DNA from: Berberis thunbergii
Lineage: Eukaryota; Streptophyta; Magnoliopsida; Ranunculales; Berberidaceae
Direction of reading: 5' to 3'
Length of the DNA stretch: 64,000 nucleotides
NCBI GenBank assembly: GCA_003290165.1
Contig: QNQO01000502.1
Span: 434,001 to 498,000, forward strand
In this document: positions 1 to 10,471 of the stretch, piece after piece
Layout of the letters: each line of letters starts with the position of its first letter
Numbering within the stretch: the stretch's first letter is position 1
Made by a program: the position numbers and the translations under genes
The notes under the pieces: generated by a model
What the model saw: the letters and a program-made list of their open reading frames with translations, nothing else
Told to the model about the DNA's origin: nothing
Databases searched by the model: none

Positions 1-453
1 GATCCTCAGTATGTGTTCTGGTAGATATTCACTCGCACCTTCATTTCTTCCAAGCTCAGATGCTTGTAATGTATAATCCTCTGATTTGATAAGTCTATTG
101 AGTTGTGTAAGAACTCTTTATTTAATCAGTAAAACTTAATTTTTCGTATGTACTTCATGTTTTTCCTATGACATTGCGTTTGGTCCTTGTCTCGATGGAT
201 AGCGCTTTGTAATATAAGACAGTTCAAACCAAAATAGGAATTAGGCTAACTTAATCTGCTTACATGTTGCTCCCATTCCAATCGGTTTAGATCTCACAAC
301 GAGCCAACTTAATCTAAAATAGGAGTTAAGTTGTTGAAGAGTATTTGTGCTTGAGCGGACTAGGCTTATTGACGTAAGCTGACTGCTTCCAAGTAGGACC
401 CGAGTTAATTAAGAAAGTCTGACTTAATTCTGAACATTATTTTTTTCTTCTAG
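1..453. other. Unassigned AT-rich stretch beyond a gypsy pol region
   Basis: No coding region or RNA gene is recognisable here. Short words built on CTTAATC, GAGTTAA and GGACTAGGC recur and resemble motifs of the tandem repeats further right. Because the neighbouring gypsy element runs on the minus strand, this stretch would lie downstream of its pol gene, between integrase and a 3' LTR that would be outside the window. That placement is an inference. Confidence 0.3.
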
Positions 454-505
454 TATTAGAATTCCATCTGTTTTCTGGATTTGGAAAAGTGCAGATCACT
501 TCCTT
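454..505 (+). pseudogene. ndhJ: Short plastid ndhJ fragment, copy A
   Basis: Reading on the plus strand gives a peptide containing [13 protein letters not shown], which matches a conserved part of plastid NAD(P)H dehydrogenase subunit J (ndhJ), a protein of the thylakoid NDH complex. Only about 16 codons are present and similarity stops on both sides. It lies about 80 bp before a second, longer ndhJ fragment that begins with nearly the same words, so the two are a partial direct duplication. This is not a functional gene. Recognition is from memory of the protein. Confidence 0.6.
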
Positions 506-534
506 TTCAGGGAGAGTTGATGCTTGTTGGCCCA

Positions 535-666
535 AGGAGTAATCCTAGAATTTCGTCTGTTTTCTGGATTTGGAAAAGCACAGATTTTCAAGAACGAGAA
601 TCTTATGATATGTTGGGAATCTATTATGATAATCAATTGTGCCTGAAACATATTTTGATGCCCGAT
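535..666 (+). pseudogene. ndhJ: Plastid ndhJ fragment, copy B (nuclear plastid DNA)
   Basis: About 44 codons read in one frame as an internal ndhJ segment, including [13 protein letters not shown], then [12 protein letters not shown], then ending at HILMP. In plastids ndhJ encodes a subunit of the NADH dehydrogenase-like complex in cyclic electron flow. Both ends of the gene are missing and several conserved residues differ (for example YYDNQLC where the family has a Pro/Arg-containing stretch), so this is an aged fragment. It is immediately followed by a 76-bp tandem repeat. It is best read as nuclear-integrated plastid DNA embedded in a retrotransposon-associated repeat region. Confidence 0.75.
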
Positions 667-688
667 CTAAGGGTTAGAGTGCACGTCT

Positions 689-915
689 CAGCCCGGACAA
701 TATTGAGTTCATAAAGTTTCGGGCCTTAACCCTGAACAGGGCTTAAGTATAAGGGAAATTATCTCAGTCCGAACAGACTAAATTCCATAAGATAGCGCGT
801 CTTGACCCTGAACAAGGCTTAAGTATAAGAAAAATCATCCTAGTACGGATGGACTAGATTTCATGAAATAACCCATCTTAATCCTGCACAGGACCCTAGT
901 AGCCGAAGGGGGTTA
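689..915. repeat. Three tandem copies of a 76-bp unit
   Basis: Units begin near 689 (CAGCCCGGAC), 765 (CAGTCCGAAC) and 841 (TAGTACGGAT), so the spacing is exactly 76 bp twice. Each contains a word like CCTGAACAGGGCTTAAGTAT; the third is the most diverged. The period is almost the same as the 77-bp monomer of the larger array that follows, which suggests shared descent. Confidence 0.75.
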
Positions 916-959
916 TCCTGGCTCGCACGGCCTGGAGTGCACAGTGTTAGTTGTTGTCA

Positions 960-2230
960 CGAAGTTGGACTTAGTCTGTTATACAACATTGTTGTTCCTT
1001 AGGTGGACCAAGTTACTTATGCGCGGAGAGTTGTCGACATCCCGAACAAGACTAGACTCGGTCGTTGTGCAACATCGTTGCCCCTTTGGTCGAACCAGAT
1101 TTTTCGAGAGCGGTGAGCCGTTGTGAGACTGGACTCGGTCCACTATGCAACACCGTGGTTCCTTAGGCGGACTAGGTCACTTATGTGCGGCGAGTTGTCG
1201 ACATTCTAAATAGGACTAGACTCAGATGTTGTGCGCCATTGTAGTCTCCTTGGTCAAACTAGGTTATCCGAGTGGGTGAGGCATCGTTAGACTGGACTCG
1301 GTCCCCTATGTAGCACCGTGGTTCCTTAGGTGGACTAGGTCACTTACGTGTGGCAAATTGTTGACATCTTGACCACGACTAGACTCAGCCTTTGTGCACC
1401 GTCGTGACCCCCTTGGTCGGACTAGATTATCTGAGCACGGTGAGCCGTCATGAGACTGGACTCGGTCCACTATGTAGCATCGTGGTTCCTTAGGAGGACT
1501 AGGTTACTTATGTGTGATGAGTTGTTGACATCCTGCTCAAGACTAGAATCGGCCGTTGTGCGCCATCGTGGTCTCCTTAGTCGAACTAGGTTATCCGAGC
1601 ACGGTGAGCTGTCGTGAGACTAGACTCAGTCCACTATGTAGCACCATGGTTCCTTAGGCTGACTAAGTCAGTTATTTGCGGTGAGTTGTCGACATCCTGA
1701 ATAATACTAAGCTCGACCGTTGTGCACCATCGTGGTCCCTTTGGCGGACCAGGTTATCCGAGCGCGGTGAACCGTCATGAGACTGGACTCGGTCTGCTAT
1801 GTAGCATCGTGGTTCATTAGGTAGACCAGGTCACTTATGTGCGGCGAGTTGTCGACATCCTAAACAGGACTAGACTCGGCCGTTGTGCCCCATCGTGGTC
1901 CTCTTGGTCGGACTAGGCTATCCGAGTGCGATGATTCGTCGTGAGACTGGAATCAGTCTGTTATGTGTTGGTACGGTCCTTTGGTTGGACTAGGAAGTTT
2001 TAACGCGATGAGTCGTCGCGAGATTGGACTCGATCCGTTGTGTGCCTTTGTGGTACTTTGGTCGGACTAGGTTATCCAAACGCGGTGAGCCGTTGTGAGA
2101 TTGGACTCGCTTCGTTATGTACGTTATGGTCCTTTGGTTGGACTAGGCAGTTTTAGCGCGGCGAGTCGTCGCGAGATTAGACTCGGTCCGTTGTGTGCCA
2201 TTGTGGTACTTTGATCGGACTAGGCATGTT
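960..2230. repeat. Dimeric minisatellite array, 164-bp higher-order unit (77 + 87 bp)
   Basis: The marker GACTRGACTCGG recurs at about 964, 1050, 1127, 1214, 1290, 1454, 1618, 1781 and 1945. Alternating steps of 77 and 87 bp give a 164-bp dimer repeated about six times. From 1945 on, the markers at 2022, 2099 and 2175 are only 76-77 bp apart, so the array changes to single monomers. The unit is GC-richer than its surroundings and contains GAGTTGTCGACATCC. The array lies downstream of the integrase end of the minus-strand gypsy element, a place where plant Tat-type elements are known to carry tandem repeats. Confidence 0.85.
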
Positions 2231-2559
2231 CCCATGCATGGAGTCATATGAAATGAAATTTAAAGAGAGTACATTTATTGATAGTACTTCTTTAAGAAAC
2301 ATTCCACAGAATTTTTCAGATGTTTTCCACTCAGGTTTTCCAACCAATAGGTTTCAGACCTCTTAATTGTTGTCGTCTTATAGGGACATTCCCAGTTCGG
2401 GCTTAGCTTGCCTTCTCCTAGGTCTTTCGTGTTCAACTAGGTTTTTCTTAGTACCCAGTCACCGACCTTGAATTCTCAAGGTTTAACCTTCTTATTGTAA
2501 TATTTGGTCATCTTCTACTAATAGGTCGCCATTCGGATCGAATCTCCATCTCTTCGAGC

Positions 2560-3440
2560 AGATCTAGATCGACTCTCAGAGCTTCATCATTGTCTTCCAA
2601 CCTGAACTCCTCCGTTCTGAATGCATGCATTCCAAGTTCTACTAGAACTATTGCCTCATACCCATAGGCCAAGGCGAATGGTGTTTATCCAATCGAGGTT
2701 TTTTTTGTGGTATGGTACGTCAAAAGGATGCCCAAAAGCTCAAAGACTCAGATCCCTTTAGTTGCTTTGAGTTCCTCTTAATTGCTTCCAGAATCGTTTG
2801 GTTGGTGACTTCTGTTTGTCCATTGGTCTGGAGATCCCCTGACACCGAGTAATGATGACTGATGCTCAAATTGGCACAAAGTTTTTTTTAACCTTTTTCC
2901 CTCAAACTGAGTCTCGTTATCGCTGACTAATGTTCTTGGAATTTCGAACTTGCAAACGATGGATTTTCAGAGGAAGTTCTCAATCTGGTTCTCTCCGATC
3001 TTTAAAAGCGGTCTACTTCTACACATTGGTAAAATAGGCGACGCCTACAAGGAGAAACTTCTTCCTATCAGAGATGAGGAATATACCTACAATGTCCATC
3101 CCCCATTGGGCAAAAGGCCATGGGCTGGTCATGGGGACCAGATTTTGTGAAGGCATATGCGTGTATGAGCGTATCTTTGACATTTGTCACACTTACGGAC
3201 CAGGTTTTTGGCGTTTTTCTACATCTTGGGCCAGTAGTACCCCAGTGTGAGGACCTTGTGGGCCAATGTTTTCCTCCTGGGTGGTTCCCACATTTTCCTT
3301 CATGGATTTTTCTGAAGACATAGTCTGCCTCGTTGGGGGTCAGACACTTGAGCAATGGGCCGATCATTGACCTTCTGTATAGCATGTCATTAAGGAATGT
3401 GTATCGTACTGCCCTGTTCTTCATCTTACGAGCCTCCACT
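2560..3440 (-). pseudogene. Gypsy integrase remnant
   Basis: The minus strand at 3068-3439 encodes an H2C2-type integrase N-terminal region: LYRRSMIGPLLKCL, then EADYVFRKIHEG. At about 2640-2710 the minus strand reads TPFALAYGYEAIV, the conserved segment near the end of the gypsy integrase core. Between them frames change and stops occur. In an active element this protein would insert cDNA into the genome; this copy cannot. It lies directly after RNase H in the element's orientation. Confidence 0.75.
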
Positions 3441-4420
3441 TTTTTGTCGGGAAAGCTTCATCTTTTATGTAGTTGATTAGGGGGTCTATCCAGCTGGTCT
3501 CCTCGCTTGTGGAGAATGCCTCATGGGGTCCTTTCTCCTCTAGGGCCAACTTCTCCAGGTATTCTAAGAATTTGTCAACGTTATCGATTGCGGATGAGGT
3601 CATATTGGCCTGAGTGCCAGTTTCTTTGTTGTCTGTCTTGGAACAACGACATAGTAGAATCTTCTTAAACCCTTTCCTAGTGTTAATTGCTTTGTCACAA
3701 TAGGTCATCATTCGAGGGTCTTTCACATTGAATTCACCATTCACCTAGATGACCACCAGTTGAGAGTCATTGAACATTGATATCTCTTCTACTCCAATTC
3801 CCCTGGCTAATTTTAGCCCGACTAGGAGGTCTCATGCTCCGCCTCATTGTTTGAAGCACGGAAGCTAATTTGATAACTTTCTTAAGGGTGATCCCCTCTG
3901 GGGTATGACTAACAATCCCGACATCACTCCCCTTCTCATTGGATGACCCGTCTCATCGCCGGATCCATCCTTGTGAGGGTGGTTCGAAGTACTCATTTCC
4001 GTTTTGCCCGCTCGACTCTAGTTATCATGTTCCAGTAAACTCGGTGATGAAGTCTGTCAATGCTTGCACCTTCATGATCATTCTTGGAGCATAATGGATG
4101 TTGAATTATCCCATCTCTACTAACCATTTGTCCAATCTGCTAAGAGCTTTGACTTGTACAATACTGACCGGATTGAGTTTTTAGTGAGATTGAAAGTAGA
4201 GTCTCAGTTTCCTGGATGAGGTTACAGGCGCTAAAGCCAATTTTTTTAGGTTGGGGTAGTTAGTCTCTACCACCTCAAACTTTTTGCTAATATAGTAGAC
4301 AGATTTTTGCCTCCCTTTTTCGTTTCGGACCACGGCGAGTTCCAAGACTAAGAGTGTCTCACCTGGAATGGATTTTGATAGTAGCTTGGTGCTTCCCACG
4401 TATGCTTTCAAATCTCGGAA
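3421..4420 (-). pseudogene. Gypsy RNase H remnants
   Basis: The segment at 4181-4411 on the minus strand encodes VYYISKKFEVVETNYPNLKK, typical of the RT-linked RNase H of Ty3/gypsy polyproteins. The segment at 3421-3744 encodes the following spacer and second RNase H-like part and leads into integrase. The frame is lost between the two pieces. The order RT, RNase H, integrase supports the gypsy assignment. Confidence 0.65.
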
Positions 4421-4699
4421 GGCTCGTTCACATTGTTTGCCCCATTGGAATTCCTTATTCCCTTAATGGATTTTGATGAAAGGGAGACGTCTCTCTTAAG
4501 ATTTAGAGATGAACATGTTTAAGGCTACCATCTTGCCAGTTAAGCTCTGAACTCATTTGATGTTCGTGGGTGACTTCAAGTCGAGAAGAGTTTGAATCTA
4601 CTTTGGGTCAGCCTCTATCCCTATTTGATTGACTATGTAGCTTAAGAACTTTCCTGATTGCAACCCGAAGGTATACTTTTGCGAATTTAGCTTCATTGG

Positions 4700-5530
4700 T
4701 ATCTACGGAGTTGAGAGAATACTTTTTGGAGGTTCGCAAAGTGATCGCAACTATGGAGGCCTTTTACTAATATGTTCTCGATGTAAATCTCCATCATTCT
4801 CCCAATTTATCCTTTGAGCTTCCAATTTACTAGTCGTTTGTATGTGGCCCCTGCATTTTTCAGTTCGAATGACATCACCCTGTAGTTGTATGTGCCCTTG
4901 TCCATTATGAAGGAGGTTTTCTCTTGATTTGTTGTGTGCATGTTGGTTTGATTGTAGTCAGAGTATGCATTCATGACGTTAAGGAGGTTGTGCCTAGACG
5001 TTGCGTCGACTATCTAGTTTGTCTGTGTTAGTGGAAAATTGTCCTTTGGAAAAACCTTGTTGAAGTTCGTGTAGTTGACATCGACCTGGAAAGAGATACT
5101 TTTATGGACGCAAGCGAAGCCAAAAAGTGTTAGTGGTTCGAATCCACTTCTAAGCAGGCGAAGAGTCATCGTAGGTGAGGGAGCGAGCCAAATTTCAAAT
5201 GAAAGTGTTCATCAATAGGCAGATTTTTGAAAAGCGGTGGATGACTTTTATCATTTTGTTCCATCAGGTTCTCACTTCTCTGTACAGACTTTCCACTTCC
5301 CATTTTTTTTTTACTAAGACTGTATTTGCGGACCAATCTGGATAGCGCGACTCCCTTATCATGTCGGCATTCAGTAGCCTTTGCACTTCCTCGTCAATGA
5401 CTGGTTGCACTCGGGTGCCACTAGCATCTTTTTTTGCCTGACGGGCTTTAAGTTTGGATTGACTGCTAGTCAGTGCGTGATTATGGAGGGGACAATTCCC
5501 ATTATGTCCTAAATTGTCCAAGCGAATACA
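4700..5530 (-). pseudogene. Gypsy reverse transcriptase remnant with a YIEN catalytic box
   Basis: At 5264-5521 the minus strand encodes a typical RT entry (VIDEEVQRLLNADMIRES, then ANTVLVKKK). At about 4770-4800 it reads MEIYIENILVKG, the place of the YVDD motif. Both catalytic Asp codons have changed, and the DHFANLQKVFS stretch after it confirms the alignment. Stops and frameshifts separate the two parts. The protein would copy element RNA to DNA; this copy is dead. Confidence 0.75.
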
Positions 5531-5739
5531 TTTTGGTTCTCTTTTAGATCGAAGCCAGTTGGTCTAACAACGTCCTGTTAAGGTTGGAGCCTATATGTAT
5601 GGCTTTGGTGTTATCCGGGTTGTTCGCACTCATAGCCTTTTTTTCTGGATCCATTTGTTCAGGCTACAGCGAGTCATTTCCTGGTTGCCTAACTACGGCG
5701 TAATGGCATTCTAGAATAGCAATCTGGTATCTTCGGATT

Positions 5740-6200
5740 GTTTCTACTTCACCATCCGCAAGATATTTGAGAAATTGGTGTTGTGTGGAAACTATCGCCT
5801 CCATGTGGTGCAATCAAGGTCATCCCAGGATCACGTTGTGCTCGGAGGGAGCATCCACGACTGAGAACTCTGTCACTGGGATCTTTGGCAGGTCTAGCTA
5901 GCTCCCCCGCGACTACAAGCAACTTAATCATTCCAACGGGGGTAGCAGCTTCCACATTGAAGTTGTACATGGTGTGGTTGGCAGGTGTCAGGTCCTCTTC
6001 CATCAATTGCATTTTGTAGAATGTGTCTAGAAACGAAACATTGGTGGAGCTGCTTGTGTTCACCAGCGACCTCCTTACTTCCCATTTTGCTACCTCCATT
6101 GAGATATCTAAGATGTCATTGTGAGGAACGCATACTCCCCTCATGTTTTGCTCTATGAAGGTCAGGCCCGGAACTGGTTTCTCCCTTCGTATGTGTTGAG
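5740..6200 (-). pseudogene. Gypsy aspartic protease region, active site lost
   Basis: The minus strand at 5749-6144 encodes a retropepsin-like region. Where the family has D-T/S-G followed by S-x-N-x-x-F, this copy reads NTSSSTNVSFLDTF (near 6020-6060). The catalytic Asp is Asn and the Gly is Ser. A later hydrophobic stretch (GMIKLLVVAGE) matches the usual second half. It lies between gag and RT as expected. Confidence 0.6.
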
Positions 6201-6259
6201 CAAGATGATTTCCGCAGTAGGTTCTGTCTCGTTACTGATCTTTTCAGTGTACGGTTTGA

Positions 6260-8430
6260 GTGCTCGCGCGCCCTCCCCGTTATCCCCATGAATGATGCAT
6301 ATCAGGAGCCATCTCTTCTGCTTCTTTTACGGATTCCTCTGTTCCTCAAACTCCTTTAGTCTTCCTTTTTTGATTTCGTTCCTGAGGCTCTTGCAGTCTT
6401 GGGTGTCATGACCTATCTCTTTGTGATAAGAACAATGCAATGACTTTTTAACACCACATCTTCTACTGTGCCACACCATCAAACCAATTTATTTTTTTAA
6501 CCTGCTAACCCACACCACCAATGTTAAACCACTATTTCCCTCTTCTTTTTTCACCCTTTCTTCTCAAGGACAACAACAACATGACTCTGCTGTGATCGAC
6601 TGCTCCTATGTGTTGTGGTGTAGCGAGGAAGGGGCAATTGATTGCGAGGGACGACCGACGACGACGAGAGATAGATGAAATGGGGCTGCGATGGTGGCTA
6701 TTTGTGCAAGATTAAGGTGTTGTTGTGTGGCTAGAGACTGATTTGTGGCATGGGACTGTCTCGCCACTGATCAGTCTCAACCATTGCAGTGGCACCCAGT
6801 TCTCCAATCATAGCTTATCCATTATCATATCACTCTCTCTTCTATTCCCACACAACCACAACAACCAATGTTGGCCATCTCCTTTTTTGTTTTAGCTTCT
6901 TTTTTTCTCTTCACCCTTGCTGCGGTATGTGCGATGGTGGGTTCCCCACTTGCGGCGGACTGCGCAAGGGAAAAAAATTTGATCCTCGCGAAGGCTCCTG
7001 CGAGTGGAAAACTCACAATCTCCAAATTTGTTTGCCTTTCCACAGCCTGCTGCGAGTGAGGAATCTATCATTGCATAGGTCACCGTGAGGGTGAGGAAAA
7101 AAAAATCCAAAATAAAAGGGAGAGGGGCGACTGGGAGGTTGCATCCACCATGGCTGTTATAGGTTACAATTGACTTTGATGTTGATTTAGCTTAATAAAA
7201 CAATTGAAGAATAAGAAACAAAGGATGATTCTAACTGCGACACAAAACCTATCATTTTTCACATGCCATAGACCAAATCCCAAGCCTTTAAACCCTTTTG
7301 GGACAATGAAGTGGAACGGGTCGAGTGCAAGTGGAAAGGGAGGGGTAGAGAAAAGAAGATAGAGTCAACTAGAGTGTGTGTGTGAAAAAAAAGTTGTGTG
7401 GAGAGAAAAAGAGGAAGTCCGGAGGGGAGGGGGAGATTTCGATCTTTAGAATTTGGGAGGAGAAAGATTTAGGTTTTACCTTTTATGGATGGTGTGGAAG
7501 AGAAGTGGTGGTGTGGAGCAAAAAGGGAGTGGTGTGAAAAAAAAATAATTAGATTGCCGGTGTGGGACAATAGAAGTTGAGGTGTTAAAAACTCGTTGCT
7601 TAAGAATAATGCTTGTTTTTATCACGTTTTGAAGGGTCTACCCTGAGCTTTGGTGGCCATTTGATATCCTCCCAGTTTTTCGTGAGGGATAGGATGTCAG
7701 AAAGATTGGAATTAGGCAGAGTGTAATGGTGGTATCTGGGGCTGTTGGTCTTATCAAGCTTTGTCGAGCTGAATATGACTTGGTTGTTGCTCCGTTTTCT
7801 TCTAGGGCTATACCCTTTATTGTCCTCGTCCCTGTCCCTGGTTTTTAGGGAGCGATTGGACTCGCTCTCTTCCCCTTTTCTGGCTACTAACATCTCCTCC
7901 AGAGTGATGTACTTCTGAGCACTTCTCAACAAATTTGTCATGTCGTGGGTTCTAGGGTGAGAAAGTTATAAAACTAACCTTTTGAAGGTCGGTGGTGAAG
8001 GTGATAACAAACGTATCGTTGCTGCAGTCGTCAATCAAAGTCAGCTCGTCGTTGAAACGAGTGACATACTTTCTGAGGATCTCACCGTGCTTCTGCTTGA
8101 GGCTGAGCAGATAGTGAGGTCTCTTCTTGATTCGTTGGCTCCCCACGAATCGGGTGATGAACGCCTTTGCCAACATCTGAAATGAATCGATGAATCTTGG
8201 TTGAAGGCCGTGGAACCAAATCATTGCAGTCTTTTTCAGGCAGACAAGGAAAGTCATACTTAGAATGGCTTCTGAACTTCATTCAACACCATCACATGGT
8301 GGTAACGGCGCACGTGATCCGATGGATCGGAGTTCCTGTCATAGAACTCGAGCTTTGGGGGGACAAACTTCATTGGCAAGGGCGCAATCTTGATCTCCTA
8401 TGAGAATAGAGGGACAATAATACAATACAT
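6260..8430 (-). pseudogene. Gypsy gag remnant, interrupted by a Mutator-like element
   Basis: The minus strand at 7952-8257 encodes a retrotransposon gag domain (IWFHGLQPRFIDSF, FITRFVG, then GEILRKYVTRFNDEL). A region at 7600-7941 continues toward the nucleic-acid binding part and ends at DPSKRDKNKH. Coding resumes left of the insertion at about 6356-6435 with the zinc-knuckle-like CSYHKEIGHDTQDC. Removing 6437-7610 brings the two halves together at an almost identical 9-10-bp word, which shows that the insertion split a once continuous gag. A frameshift also separates the 7952 and 7941 segments. Confidence 0.75.
6437..7599. mobile_element. Non-autonomous Mutator-like element inside gag
   Basis: The two ends are imperfect inverted repeats of about 60 bp. 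The left begins GCAATGACTTTTTAACACC and the right, reverse-complemented, GCAACGAGTTTTTAACACC. Similarity continues through CTTCT, TGT, CCACACC and an ATTTTTTT run. The flanks carry AAGAACAAT (6428-6436) and AAGAATAAT (7602-7610), a 9-bp near-identical duplication as expected for Mutator insertions; two extra bases lie between the right terminus and its copy. CCACACCACC-like words are frequent near both ends. No transposase is seen, and the short open frames at 6789-7110 match nothing I recognise. Confidence 0.7.
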
Positions 8431-8868
8431 CTGGATTGGTCGCTCCCGACCAAAGTGGGTTCCCGACTACGGTCTTGTCCGCCTTTTTGGTGTGATTCCT
8501 ACAACCTTTTCTTTCCTCGGGTTCGCCTCCTAACCAACCCTTTGGTCTTCATCAGGAAAATTGTCACTTTCATGGACATGCTTCTCGGCGTCTTCCTGGG
8601 TCAGGGCTCTCCCCGGGTTTTCATCATTCTCTTATGGTGGCTGTCGATCTTAGGTAAGCCTTTATAAAAATGATTCGTATGGAGTAGAATCTGATCTATG
8701 CGGGGTCAGCTGCGACTGCATTGGTGGCTAGGCCTTGTGACTGTTTTGCTTCCTTAATTGGATCGACTCAGCTTGGCGGCGGGGCTTCCTTGGCTTAAGC
8801 GTTTTCTAGCTCGACATTGCTATTGTTAGTTCGGGATTTGGTGCTGCTGACCATGTCTCGAGACTCTG

Positions 8869-9090
8869 CTGCTTCAAAAGAATTTGCATTTTTGTTTTAA
8901 GGAAAACTTGTGTTTTCATTGACGTCGCCAAACTGATGCGTCCAAAACCGTCCTAGCATCATAGGTGTTGCTGCGTCTTGAGATCCTAATTGCCATGGTT
9001 CCGTTGCTTCAAAAGAGCTTGCATCTTTGTTTTAAGGAAAACTTGTTGTTTTTTCATTGACGTCACCAAACTGATGCGTCCAAAACCGTC
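8869..9090 (-). repeat. Direct duplication of the gypsy LTR end and leader
   Basis: A stretch of about 85 bp occurs twice, at 8869-8952 and 9004-9090. Both contain TTTTAAGGAAAACTTGT, then CATTGACGTC, then CCAAACTGATGCGTCC, then AAAACCGTC. On the minus strand each copy is the end of the LTR (CGCATCA), a primer-binding-like site (TTTGGYGACGTC) and the start of the leader. The element therefore has two tandem LTR-end/leader junctions about 135 bp apart. Confidence 0.75.
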
Positions 9091-9695
9091 TCTGTCGATT
9101 CCTGATCTGCAAAAATGAACAGCGGTAAACCAGGGACCACCGTTGTGGTGGCCGAAGGCACTCCTACTCTAAAGTTTGGTGACTGAGTAAGGATGGATGT
9201 AGATTGTAAATTAGATTGTAAGTGCATACCTTTCTTATTCCCTTGATTCCCCTTATATAGAGAGCATTTCACTCCTTCGTTGACTCTATCGTTGAGACGT
9301 GATGGAGAAAGGAGATATCGCTGAAGATCTTACCCGCCCATGATTGAGTTCTCTTCGGTATTTTGGCTCTATTTGGGACCCAATACTTGATTGGGCCAAG
9401 AGTTGTGTAAGATAGATCTTGGGCTTGTGACAATCCAAAGATCTGTGTTCGTGCCTTATTGTCCTGGGCCAAGCTCCAAGTTCGCACGATGATGGGTTGG
9501 CGTAATCTGAGCTTGAGCGACTGACTTATGAGCGGAACAATGGTGTGGCTGAGTCTGGATTGGGCCATGTTTGGGCCCGCTTGCGACAGTGCTGAGGCTC
9601 TCCCATACTGGAGATGAGTTGTGCCACGTGTACATCTCCAATCAGGTCACTGTTTGATGTCCAATCTAATATGATCCTCTTCCAGTTACCGTACA
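9072..9695 (-). repeat. 5' LTR of the gypsy element
   Basis: The segment starts TGATGCG and ends GTACA on the plus strand, so the minus strand reads TGTACGG...CGCATCA. A promoter TATA box reads CTATATAAGGGG on the minus strand near 9246-9259. Downstream of it is GGAGTGCCTTCGGCCACCAC followed by a GGTGGTC, a hairpin-forming motif also found in the LTRs at 25,968 and 63,405. The primer-binding-like TTTGGTGACGTC follows directly. The outer boundary at 9695 is a best estimate because the matching 3' LTR is not in the window. Confidence 0.6.
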
Positions 9696-10440
9696 ACTGA
9701 GTTAGATTCCATGAATTCTTATTCTATGAACATGGCCTTCGAGATAGTTTAGATGACATATAGTCATAATACGAAGATGGATTACTAGTATTTGCAATAG
9801 GGGGGAATGCGAAAATCCATCAAAAACATCTTCAAATAGGTGGCATAAACTAATAAATTAGGGATTTTGAGTTGTATCACTTGTTTGGTGGTATCGACCC
9901 ATTCCATCTTGCTAGACGATGAGATCCTAAACCATCTTGCTATCCGATGAGATGCATATTTAAACATCCTATGAAAGGTTAGAGTTTGGATTCATATACC
10001 TTCGTAGTTTAGTAATAGTGTTCAGACACATGTCTGAGGTCTTGGGTACGAGGAGTGTTACTTATTGTTCGGGGTTAGCAAGTTGATGTAATTCAACTGC
10101 TCCTAATTTGCATGGCCAAAACCCAATAGCTTAAGTTCTTCAACATAATGACTTAGCTAGCCTAGGCATGCACGAGCATCCTACATGCATCCATAGGATG
10201 ACTTCTGGAAGGCCGTACAAAGGCCATCCTCAGTAGGGGGTACGAGATGTCAAAATTCCTATATATTTGAAAACTTAGACATTGATGTCTAGTGATGAGC
10301 GCGCATCAGGTAGTTGGCACAGGGCTATCGATGCCCCATGTATTTATTTATTTATTTTTTGTTAAAATTGCTAAATCCGAAATATTAATAAAGACCCCCC
10401 TAAAAAATCTATATTACAATTCCGATTATCAATCACACGA
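9696..10440. other. Intergenic DNA between gypsy LTR and RPS8
   Basis: I see no gene. A TTTA-repeat run at about 10,338-10,360 followed by a GTTAAAATTGCT...ATTAATAAAGA stretch looks like the tail of a minus-strand LINE, but there is not enough sequence to be sure. Confidence 0.4.
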
Positions 10441-10471
10441 GAGGGGCCAAGAGTTAAAGGGACCATATGCA

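Larger units (their letters stand above)
2250..9695 (-). mobile_element. Degenerate Ty3/gypsy LTR retrotransposon (3' end not in window)
   Basis: Reading the minus strand from right to left gives LTR (9072-9695), primer-binding-like site, leader, gag, protease, RT, RNase H and integrase. This is the Ty3/gypsy order, with integrase last. All domains are broken by stops and frameshifts. The protease DTG is NTS and the RT YVDD box reads YIEN, so both catalytic centres are lost. A 1.2-kb Mutator-like element interrupts gag. The tandem repeats and ndhJ pieces at 454-2230 would be in the 3' untranslated part. No second LTR is seen, so the left end is outside the window or deleted. Confidence 0.85.

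Noticed and set aside
481..714. A 77-codon frame considered as an intact small gene
   Set aside because: Only the middle matches ndhJ. The start and end are unrelated sequence, and the ndhJ part is truncated at both sides.
960..2230. Regularly spaced repeats considered as a CRISPR-like array
   Set aside because: The units are long (77-87 bp) and contiguous, with no unique spacers, and the genome is a plant nuclear one.
6789..7110. Four overlapping open frames within the Mutator-like element, considered as a captured gene
   Set aside because: No recognisable domain. The frames overlap on both strands, as expected by chance.
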